64,000 nucleotides of DNA from Parendozoicomonas haliclonae (GTDB lineage: Bacteria; Pseudomonadota; Gammaproteobacteria; Pseudomonadales; Endozoicomonadaceae), in contig NZ_FWPT01000002.1 of NCBI RefSeq assembly GCF_900174585.1, positions 186,001 to 250,000 on the forward strand, read 5' to 3'. This document shows, in pieces, positions 1 to 6,678 of the stretch; the stretch's first letter is position 1, and each line of letters opens with the position of its first letter. The notes below the pieces were generated by a model. That model had not been told where the DNA came from and searched no databases. It saw only the letters and a list, made by a program, of their open reading frames with translations. The position numbers and the translations under genes are program-made.

Positions 1-2465
1 TTTACAACAAATATAAAGATGAAAAGACCTGCGGCATTCTTGAAGAGAATGATGAATTCGGCACCATGACCATTGCCGAACCGGTGGGCATTATCTGCGG
101 TATTATTCCAACTACCAACCCCACCTCAACCGCCATCTTTAAATCCCTGATTTCCCTGAAAACCCGTAACGCTATTATTTTCTCTCCACACCCTCGCGCG
201 AAGAACTCCACCAACACTGCAGCAAAGCTGGTTCTGGATGCCGCCATCGCAGCCGGAGCCCCCAGAGATATTATTGGCTGGATTGACGAACCGTCTGCCG
301 AGCTCTCCAATGCCCTGATGAAGCATAACGATATCAACCTGATTCTCGCGACCGGTGGCCCGGGCATGGTGCGGGCGGCCTATTCCTCAGGTAAACCAGC
401 TATCGGTGTGGGTGCCGGTAACGTTCCGGTGGTAATTGATGAAACCGCCGATATCAAACGGGCGGTTGCCTCAGTACTGATGTCCAAGACTTTTGATAAC
501 GGTGTCGTCTGTGCCTCTGAGCAGGCGGTTATTGTGATGGACGAAGTCTACGACGAGGTGAAAGCCCGCTTCGCTTCCCACAAATGCCATATCCTGACGG
601 CTAAAGAGGCCGACAAGGTGCGTGATGTTCTGTTTATCAACCATGCCCTGAACGCCGATATTGTTGGCCAGCCTGCCGTCAAAATTGCAGACATGGCAGG
701 CGTGACCGTGCCTGCCGATACCAAGGTTCTGGTCGGTGAAGGCCAGGAAGTGACGGCTGACGACGTTTTTGCCCACGAGAAGCTGTCACCAACACTGGGC
801 ATGTTCCGCGCAAGCTCTTTTGAAAATGCCGTTGAACAGGCGGTACGGATGGTGGAGATCGGTGGCATTGGTCACACCTCCGGCATTTATACCAATCAGG
901 ATGTTAATCAGGATCGCATTCGTTACTTCGGCGACAAAATGAAGACCGCCCGTATTCTGGTCAACATCCCAACGACCCATGGCGGTATTGGTGATCTCTA
1001 TAACTTTAATGTTGCGCCTTCCCTGACTCTGGGTTGCGGCTCCTGGGGCGGTAACTCCATTTCCGAGAACGTGGGCCCGAAACACCTGATCAATACCAAG
1101 ACCGTCGCCAAGCGTGCTGAAAATATGCTGTGGCACAAGCTGCCCAAGTCCATTTACTTCCGCCGTGGCAGCCTGCCTATCGCACTGGGTGATCTGGCCG
1201 GGAAGAAGCGGGCCATGATTGTCACCGACCGCTACCTGTTCAATAACGGCTATGCCGATGACGTTACCACCCTGTTAAAAGCTCAGGGCATGGAAGTGCA
1301 GACCTTCTTTGAAGTGGAAGCTGATCCAACACTGGCGGTGGTGAGAAAAGGGGCGGAAGCCATGAACAGCTTCCAGCCGGATGTGATTATCGCCTTTGGT
1401 GGTGGTTCACCTATGGATGCTGCCAAAATAATGTGGGTTCTGTACGAGCATCCGGAAACCAGCTTTGAAGAACTGGCGATGCGCTTTATGGATATTCGCA
1501 AGCGGATCTACAAGTTTCCAAAAATGGGCGTGAAGGCTGAACTGGTCTGCATTACCACCACCTCCGGTACAGGTTCCGAGGTCACGCCTTTTGCTGTGGT
1601 CACCGATGAACAGACCGGCACCAAGTACCCACTGGCCGATTATGAACTGACCCCCAACATGGCCATCGTGGATGCCAACCTGGTCATGAATATGCCGAAG
1701 TCTTTGACGGCCTTCGGTGGTTACGATGCGGTGACCCACGCCCTGGAAGCCTATGTTTCCGTGCTGGCCAATGAGTATTCCGATGGGCAAGCACTGCAGG
1801 CACTGAAACTGCTCAAGGAGTATCTGCCATCCAGCTATGCAAACGGTGCCAATGATCCGATTGCCCGGGAAAAAGTCCATAATGCCGCAACACTGGCCGG
1901 CATTGCGTTTGCCAATGCTTTCCTTGGTGTGTGTCATTCCATGGCTCACAAGATCGGGGCGGAGTTTGACCTGCCACACGGTCTGGCCAATGCCCTGCTG
2001 ATCTGTAACACCATTCGCTACAACGCCAATGACAACCCAACCAAGCAGACGGCTTTCTCCCAGTACGATCGCCCTCAGGCCCGTCGTCGCTATGCGGAAA
2101 TTGCCGAACACCTTGGTCTGGCGCAAGCCGGTGATAGAACCGCCCAGAAGATTGAACGCCTGCTGAACTGGCTGGAAGAGCTGAAGACTACGCTGCATAT
2201 CCCAGCCTCTATAAAAGAAGCCGGGGTTAACGAAGCGGACTTCCTGAACAGCCTGGACAAGCTGTCTGTGGATGCATTTGATGATCAGTGCACCGGCGCC
2301 AACCCTCGTTATCCGCTGATCACAGAGCTGAAAGACGTGCTGCTGGCCTCTTACTACGGCAAGCCCTTTATTGAAGGGGAGTCCTTTGAAGGCACAACCG
2401 TCATCAAAAAGGCGGCCGACCGTAACAAGCCCAAGCCCCGCCTGAAAGAGGTAACCGCCGCATGA
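1..2465 (+). CDS. adhE: Bifunctional aldehyde-alcohol dehydrogenase AdhE (5' end outside window)
   Basis: AdhE reduces acetyl-CoA to acetaldehyde and then to ethanol with NADH in fermentation; it is cytosolic and forms filaments (spirosomes). The frame is open from base 3 and ends with TGA at 2463-2465, giving 820 visible residues. Comparison with the E. coli protein as I remember it (about 891 residues) suggests roughly 75-80 N-terminal residues are missing. The N-terminal CoA-acylating aldehyde dehydrogenase half carries the catalytic Cys in GVVCASEQ (codon 510-512). The C-terminal half is an iron-dependent alcohol dehydrogenase with GGGSPMDAAK and the metal-binding region around GVCHSMAHK and HGLANALL. 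Similarity to the enteric enzyme is high throughout. An internal ATG at 66 is not the true start, because conserved AdhE sequence continues upstream of it. A strong terminator follows, so it is probably the last gene of its unit. Confidence 0.97.
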   Translation, partial: YNKYKDEKTCGILEENDEFGTMTIAEPVGIICGIIPTTNPTSTAIFKSLISLKTRNAIIFSPHPRAKNSTNTAAKLVLDAAIAAGAPRDIIGWIDEPSAELSNALMKHNDINLILATGGPGMVRAAYSSGKPAIGVGAGNVPVVIDETADIKRAVASVLMSKTFDNGVVCASEQAVIVMDEVYDEVKARFASHKCHILTAKEADKVRDVLFINHALNADIVGQPAVKIADMAGVTVPADTKVLVGEGQEVTADDVFAHEKLSPTLGMFRASSFENAVEQAVRMVEIGGIGHTSGIYTNQDVNQDRIRYFGDKMKTARILVNIPTTHGGIGDLYNFNVAPSLTLGCGSWGGNSISENVGPKHLINTKTVAKRAENMLWHKLPKSIYFRRGSLPIALGDLAGKKRAMIVTDRYLFNNGYADDVTTLLKAQGMEVQTFFEVEADPTLAVVRKGAEAMNSFQPDVIIAFGGGSPMDAAKIMWVLYEHPETSFEELAMRFMDIRKRIYKFPKMGVKAELVCITTTSGTGSEVTPFAVVTDEQTGTKYPLADYELTPNMAIVDANLVMNMPKSLTAFGGYDAVTHALEAYVSVLANEYSDGQALQALKLLKEYLPSSYANGANDPIAREKVHNAATLAGIAFANAFLGVCHSMAHKIGAEFDLPHGLANALLICNTIRYNANDNPTKQTAFSQYDRPQARRRYAEIAEHLGLAQAGDRTAQKIERLLNWLEELKTTLHIPASIKEAGVNEADFLNSLDKLSVDAFDDQCTGANPRYPLITELKDVLLASYYGKPFIEGESFEGTTVIKKAADRNKPKPRLKEVTAA

Positions 2466-2492
2466 TTACCGTCGTATCCTGACCATTGCCCC

Positions 2493-2524
2493 AATCAAGC
2501 CCGCCTACTGCGGGCTTGATTTTA
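2493..2524 (+). terminator. Rho-independent terminator of adhE
   Basis: A perfect 12-bp inverted repeat (AATCAAGCCCGC / GCGGGCTTGATT) with a 5-nt loop starts 28 bases after the adhE stop and runs into a short T stretch. Confidence 0.85.
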
Positions 2525-2705
2525 CAATCTCCGGCACAGCCATAACGCACTGTCACCGACAGACACATGCTGTTTTCTATCCACTCGACGGGCAACAAAA
2601 GACTACCGATTGCCATCAAGCCCTCACGCTTCATCCACAGCGCTCACCTAAGCAATAGCTATATTGTCTCGCTTGGTCATTCTCAGACTCACAGGCAGGG
2701 CGTTC

Positions 2706-3710
2706 ATGGACAAAAGGCATTCGCAACGATTAACAACAACTCCTTTTATGCGTCGGGTATTTCTGGTGCTACTCCAGGTCTGCATTGTCTTGCCTTTTAG
2801 CCATGCACAGGCTGAAGAGAGCAAGCGCACAGCAGCCTCGATAGAAGCTTCCAACAAAGTCCTGGCCAATATCTTTGGGATTGAACTGATGGGTAATGAT
2901 CAATCTGATCCTCTTATCGTCGATGCCGTTAAAGATATCCTGACCAATACACTGGACAGGAACAAAGACGGCTTACCGGATAATCCTGAACTGGCCGAAT
3001 TCACAGCTCAAGCAAGGTTTAAAGCCCTGATTTTATCCCGTCCTGATGCCATTAAGCTGGATAGGAACGATAGCTATGTACACGAAGACAATATGGTGTG
3101 GGTATTCAATGATTTCCTGAGCATGGACTCCTACCTCATATCCGCTCAAGGTATTCTGGATGGCTCCTACACCTCCTATTTACGCTTTAAGAAAGCCAAT
3201 GGAGATGCTGTCGCTGAAGCGGAATTGAATGATCTGGCACTGGCTCTGGGGGAAATACATGACAGCGCTCTTCGACTGAAGGCTGGTGATGATTTCGTTG
3301 AAGATACTCAGGATACGAGTGATGACACTGAGAAGGTGATCGACAGGCATTTCTATTACATTTTCTTTGCCCAGCTGGCATCCGCAGGATATATCCCGAA
3401 AATTCTGGAACGGCGGATTGAGAGTTTCCAGAAAACCATCGAGGCAGCCTCAGAGCTGACCGGTAAAGAGTACAGCTACAACCTGTCTTCCACCCTGACG
3501 CCCTGGTTCCACCAGTGGAAAGATGTCAGCAAAGAGACTTTGAGACTCCATGCCCCACGGCTGATTGACTGGTTGGATAGACACCACTTACAGCTGCCGG
3601 ACATCGACCTGAACAGAATTCCGGTGATCGCAGAGGATATGACAAAGAGGGAACTAAAAAGACTTGAAGAGGTTTCCTCAAGTTACGAGGTTATCAGCCA
3701 GCCTGAATAA
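2706..3710 (+). CDS. Secreted protein of unknown function with an EF-hand-like loop
   Basis: I do not recognise the family. The 334-residue product starts at ATG 2706, preceded by a purine-rich stretch (AGGCAGGG). An upstream in-frame TTG at 2664 and an internal ATG at 2748 are alternatives. The N-terminus has a basic segment, a hydrophobic core (VFLVLLQVCIVLPF) and a likely signal-peptidase site after HAQA, so the protein should be exported. About residues 65-85 of the ORF contain DRNKDGLPDNPE, which looks like a calcium-binding EF-hand/dockerin-type loop (D-x-N-x-D-G-x-x-D). The rest is predicted mostly helical and acidic, without an enzymatic motif I know. It stands alone between the adhE terminator and a hairpin at 3746. 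A calcium-binding periplasmic or secreted role is inference only. Confidence 0.75.
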   Translation: MDKRHSQRLTTTPFMRRVFLVLLQVCIVLPFSHAQAEESKRTAASIEASNKVLANIFGIELMGNDQSDPLIVDAVKDILTNTLDRNKDGLPDNPELAEFTAQARFKALILSRPDAIKLDRNDSYVHEDNMVWVFNDFLSMDSYLISAQGILDGSYTSYLRFKKANGDAVAEAELNDLALALGEIHDSALRLKAGDDFVEDTQDTSDDTEKVIDRHFYYIFFAQLASAGYIPKILERRIESFQKTIEAASELTGKEYSYNLSSTLTPWFHQWKDVSKETLRLHAPRLIDWLDRHHLQLPDIDLNRIPVIAEDMTKRELKRLEEVSSSYEVISQPE

Positions 3711-3745
3711 TTGGTTCTGGGCTTTCTGTTTAGGTCATACAATTT

Positions 3746-3770
3746 AGGGGCTGTCACAGCAACAGCCCCT
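3746..3770. terminator. Hairpin between convergent genes
   Basis: AGGGGCTGT and ACAGCCCCT form a perfect 9-bp stem with a 7-nt loop between the stop of the EF-hand-like gene (3710) and the stop of the minus-strand periplasmic gene (3808). There is no clear T run on either side, so it may be a weak bidirectional terminator or an mRNA-end stabiliser. Confidence 0.5.
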
Positions 3771-3807
3771 CACACTCTCAGCTCTCAATCTTTATACGGG
3801 CTGATCG

Positions 3808-4284
3808 TTATCCGTTCTTGCCCATCCGCTGCTGACGGTATTTCTCACGCTCTTCCATACGCTCAACCATTTGCAGTGGCAGGCCGTTCTTGGCCAGTTC
3901 CAGGGTGTCTACCAGATCGCCGGACTTCACAGTTACGATACTAACGCTGTAACCATCACTGGTCGGCTTCACTTCACCCACTTTGATATTTTCGTTACCG
4001 TGCATAATCAGGCGGGCTTCAGCCAGAGTCGTTACCTGTTCAGCTGTCAGTTCACGATCAAGGCGTTCCTGCCACCGGTCCATGCCACCGCGCATACCGG
4101 CACCATGGAAGCCACCCATATCACAGCCGCCGTTCTGCATCTGGTGGTAGCCACGTCCATCGCGATGACCACGACCTTCACCATCGTTGTTACCCCAGCC
4201 CCATGCCATGGCACCGCCGGCAAAAGTCATTGTGGTAGCAATAACAGCAACCTGACCAATCTTTCCGAAACCTGACTTTTTCAT
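3808..4284 (-). CDS. Small Gly/His-rich periplasmic protein, possibly a target of the adjacent two-component system
   Basis: The 158-residue protein has a clear signal peptide (MKKSGFGKIGQ followed by a hydrophobic core, cleavage likely after AMA). A glycine- and histidine-rich segment follows (about residues 29-70, rich in G, H, M and N), then a folded C-terminal half that ends in a charged Glu/Arg-rich helix. The middle of that half (LTAEQVTTLAEARL... SGDLVDTLELAKNGL) weakly resembles PepSY-like folds. The start is set by a strong AAGGAGAG site 5 bases upstream (plus-strand 4290-4297). It is divergent from the response-regulator gene, the same arrangement as small periplasmic sensors such as CpxP next to CpxRA. 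A role as accessory sensor or metal-binding stress protein is inference from context; I see no LTxxQ repeat that would make it a clear CpxP/Spy member. Confidence 0.72.
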   Translation of the reverse strand: MKKSGFGKIGQVAVIATTMTFAGGAMAWGWGNNDGEGRGHRDGRGYHQMQNGGCDMGGFHGAGMRGGMDRWQERLDRELTAEQVTTLAEARLIMHGNENIKVGEVKPTSDGYSVSIVTVKSGDLVDTLELAKNGLPLQMVERMEEREKYRQQRMGKNG

Positions 4285-4392
4285 TTTAACTCTCCTTGCC
4301 TTCGGGCATTTCGTTCAGGCTAAATTAAACACCCGTCTTGTACTGAGAGTATCTTGCAGAAGAGTAAGAGTGTGTGAAGATGTCGCAGCAAT

Positions 4393-4409
4393 GTAAAAAC
4401 GACTTTTAC
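4393..4409. promoter_or_regulatory. Inverted repeat in the divergent promoter region, candidate operator
   Basis: GTAAAA-N5-TTTTAC is a perfect dyad halfway between the divergent periplasmic gene and the response-regulator gene. OmpR-family regulators usually bind direct repeats (CpxR: GTAAA-N5-GTAAA). The half-site GTAAA is shared here, but the arms are inverted. Autoregulation by the adjacent regulator is a guess. Confidence 0.35.
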
Positions 4410-4449
4410 CGTGCCCAACTTTGCTACAACATCCAGGCAGCCAAATCCA

Positions 4450-4455
4450 TATAAT
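4450..4455 (+). promoter_or_regulatory. Possible -10 element before the two-component operon
   Basis: TATAAT matches the sigma70 -10 consensus 37 bases before the response-regulator ATG. No convincing -35 hexamer lies 16-18 bases upstream, so activator dependence would be needed. This is a weak call. Confidence 0.3.
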
Positions 4456-4474
4456 GGGCACAAAGTTAGGCTCT

Positions 4475-4495
4475 AGGGCGTGTTGAGGTTTTATG
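4475..4495 (+). repeat. Isolated MITE terminal repeat fused to a gene start
   Basis: Twenty-one bases starting AGGGCGTGTTGAGGTTTT are identical to the left terminal repeat of the element at 14751-15016. The last three bases are the ATG of the response-regulator gene, and the GAGG inside the repeat sits where its ribosome-binding site should be. The rest of the element is absent, so this is a solo end or remnant. Confidence 0.7.
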
Positions 4496-5218
4496 GAAAA
4501 CAATGAACACATTCTGGTGGTTGATGATCACCATGAAATCCGGGATCTGCTCGGACAATACCTGAGCCGCCATGGTATGCGCGTTACGCTGGCCATGGAC
4601 GGTGTCAGTATGCGTGAAGCACTGAACGAACACGACGATATCAATCTGATTGTTCTGGATCTGATGATGCCGGGCGAAGACGGTCTCAGCCTGTGTCGTC
4701 ATGTCCGCAGCATTGATGGCCCGCCTATTATTATGCTCACAGCCATGGGTGAAGAGGCTGATCGTATTGTCGGTCTGGAGATGGGTGCAGATGACTATAT
4801 CAGCAAGCCGTTCAGCCCGCGGGAACTGCTCGCCCGCATCAAGGCGGTTCTGCGTCGTTCCAGCCGCTCCAGCCAAAAAGAAGAAAGCTCAGAAGACAGT
4901 GATCGCCTGCGCTTCGACCGCTGGGTACTGGATAACAACCTGCGCCAGCTGGAAGACGACAGTGAACTGGTTATTCCTCTGAGCACCGCGGAATATCGTC
5001 TGCTGTCCGCCTTCACCAACAACCCTCGTCGGGTATTGAGCCGCGATCAGCTGCTTGATATCACCCAGGGGCGGGAAGCCATGCCATTTGACCGCAGTAT
5101 TGATAACCAGGTCAGTCGTCTGCGCAAGAAGGTAGAAGTGGATCCCAAGAACCCGACACTGATCAAAACAGTGTGGGGCGGTGGTTACATGCTCACTGCG
5201 GAAGTTGTCGCGGGATGA
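4493..5218 (+). CDS. OmpR-family response regulator
   Basis: This 241-residue DNA-binding regulator pairs with the kinase encoded immediately downstream. The N-terminal receiver domain (about residues 5-118) has the acidic pair (VVDDHHEI), the phospho-acceptor Asp in IVLDLMMPGEDG, the switch Thr in MLTAMGE and the conserved Lys in ISKPFSPREL. After a Ser/Glu-rich linker, the C-terminal winged helix (about 140-238) has TAEYRLLSAFTNNPRRVLSRDQLL and the recognition-helix region DRSIDNQVSRLRKKVE, typical of the OmpR/RstA group. The kinase ATG overlaps its stop. The start lies directly on a mobile-element terminal repeat, which may affect translation. Confidence 0.93.
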   Translation: MENNEHILVVDDHHEIRDLLGQYLSRHGMRVTLAMDGVSMREALNEHDDINLIVLDLMMPGEDGLSLCRHVRSIDGPPIIMLTAMGEEADRIVGLEMGADDYISKPFSPRELLARIKAVLRRSSRSSQKEESSEDSDRLRFDRWVLDNNLRQLEDDSELVIPLSTAEYRLLSAFTNNPRRVLSRDQLLDITQGREAMPFDRSIDNQVSRLRKKVEVDPKNPTLIKTVWGGGYMLTAEVVAG

Positions 5219-6654
5219 GGGGTGGAATGCGTAAATTTTCCCTCCGTAGAATTCCGCTTCTTCCCAGAAGCATGACGGCTCAGATGGTGCTGGTTGTTTT
5301 ACTGGCACTTCTGGTCGCCCAGATTATTACCGCCATCATCCTGTTTGATGCTCACAAAGCCAACTTCTATCACAGTGCCCAGGGGCAGGCGATTCAACGG
5401 ACAGTCCTGCTGGCACAAAAGCTGTCGAAGTCTCCGGCAATTCTTCATGGCGCTATGGTTGATGCCGCCAGCACTCCGCTATCCCGCTACAGCATAACCC
5501 TGCGTCCTGTATTGAAGGATCGGGGCAGCTTCCATGAGTGGCGCGGAGGTATTTCCCGGCGTATCGAAAAATTCCTCGGCCCGGGATTCCACGACAAGGT
5601 CAGAATACAGATCACCACCCATGAGCGCCGTAAGACCTGGGATGAAGTCTGTACCATAAACCCGCTGACCAATGAGGAGTCCTGTCGTCCGATTCCCCGC
5701 AAGCGCGGAAATGAGCAGGATACCGAATTCACCGCCATGTCCATCCAGCTCCCGGACAAGACCTGGCTGAATCTGGTGGCAGAAGCTCCGGCGATGGAAC
5801 CTCTGGCAGCCCGCCAGACCATCATTTTCCTGATTGTCGCATCAGGTCTGGTTTTGGTCGCCATGACCATCATGGTACGGCGTATCACCCGACCACTGCG
5901 AGCCATGTCCATCGCCTCCAATCGTCTGGGCCGTGGTGAAGATGTTGAGCCGCTGCCGGAAGAAGGCCCCGACGACGTACGTCGTGCCACCCGCGCCTTT
6001 AACCGGATGAACCTGCGCCTCAAGCGGTTCGTGGAAGACCGGACCAATATGCTGGCCGCCATTACCCACGACCTGCGCACTCCGATTACCACGCTGCGTC
6101 TGCGGGTCGAACTGCTGGATGACAGTGTCGAGCAACAACAGTTGCTGGCCACGCTGGATGAGATGCAGCACATGGTGGAAGCAACGCTGACCTTCGCCCG
6201 GGAAAATGCCGATAAGGAGCCATCCAAAAAGGTCAATCTGGATGCCCTGCTCGACAGTACCTGTGAAGATCTGGTGGAGATTGGTCTGGATGTCAGTTAC
6301 GAGGAAGGTCCGGATATCGTGACGATCTGCCGGCCGCTAAGCCTGCGTCGTGCACTTCGTAACTTAATTGAGAACGCGGTGAAATATGGACAGCGAGCCC
6401 ATGTTTCTCTTGGTCGCGACAGTCAGAATATCCTGATCACCATTGACGACGATGGCCCTGGAATGGACGAAAAGGATATGGATCGGGTCTTTGAACCTTT
6501 TGTCCGGCTGGAAGACTCCCGCTGCCGGGAAACCGGAGGTATCGGGCTGGGTATGGCCATTGCCCGAAATATTATCCACGCCCACGGCGGTGATATCGCA
6601 CTGAGTAACCGTGAAGAAGGCGGGCTGCGCATTACTATCAGCCTGCCGGCCTGA
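5215..6654 (+). CDS. EnvZ-like sensor histidine kinase
   Basis: This is the membrane kinase partner of the upstream regulator. From ATG 5215 (an ATGA overlap with the regulator stop) it has 479 residues; ATG 5227, preceded by GAGGGGTGGA, is an alternative. It has TM1 near residues 22-45 (MVLVVLLALLVAQIITAIIL), a periplasmic domain of about 150 residues with two Cys (TINPLTNEESC region), and TM2 near 200-222. A HAMP linker follows, then the HisKA box AAITHDLRTPITTLRLR with the phospho-accepting His at about residue 285. The HATPase domain has NLIENAVKYG (N box), DDGPGM (G1) and GGIGLGMAIARNI (G2), so all catalytic boxes are present. The domain order matches EnvZ/RstB kinases. The signal sensed cannot be read from the sequence; the divergent periplasmic protein is a candidate accessory factor. 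Confidence 0.92.
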   Translation: MRGGMRKFSLRRIPLLPRSMTAQMVLVVLLALLVAQIITAIILFDAHKANFYHSAQGQAIQRTVLLAQKLSKSPAILHGAMVDAASTPLSRYSITLRPVLKDRGSFHEWRGGISRRIEKFLGPGFHDKVRIQITTHERRKTWDEVCTINPLTNEESCRPIPRKRGNEQDTEFTAMSIQLPDKTWLNLVAEAPAMEPLAARQTIIFLIVASGLVLVAMTIMVRRITRPLRAMSIASNRLGRGEDVEPLPEEGPDDVRRATRAFNRMNLRLKRFVEDRTNMLAAITHDLRTPITTLRLRVELLDDSVEQQQLLATLDEMQHMVEATLTFARENADKEPSKKVNLDALLDSTCEDLVEIGLDVSYEEGPDIVTICRPLSLRRALRNLIENAVKYGQRAHVSLGRDSQNILITIDDDGPGMDEKDMDRVFEPFVRLEDSRCRETGGIGLGMAIARNIIHAHGGDIALSNREEGGLRITISLPA

Positions 6655-6658
6655 GCGG

Positions 6659-6678
6659 GAGACTGATTACTCAGTCTC
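6659..6678. terminator. Hairpin at convergent gene ends
   Basis: GAGACTGA and TCAGTCTC form a perfect 8-bp stem around a TTAC loop. It lies 5 bases after the kinase stop and overlaps the stop codon of the minus-strand gene. There is no strong T run, so it may be a bidirectional terminator. Confidence 0.5.

Noticed and set aside
1407-2198. A 263-codon open frame antisense to adhE
   Set aside because: It lies entirely opposite strongly conserved adhE coding sequence and has no recognisable domain.
6659-6678. The hairpin at the kinase/secreted-protein junction as a riboswitch-like element
   Set aside because: It is a simple 8-bp stem at convergent gene ends; a terminator role is sufficient.
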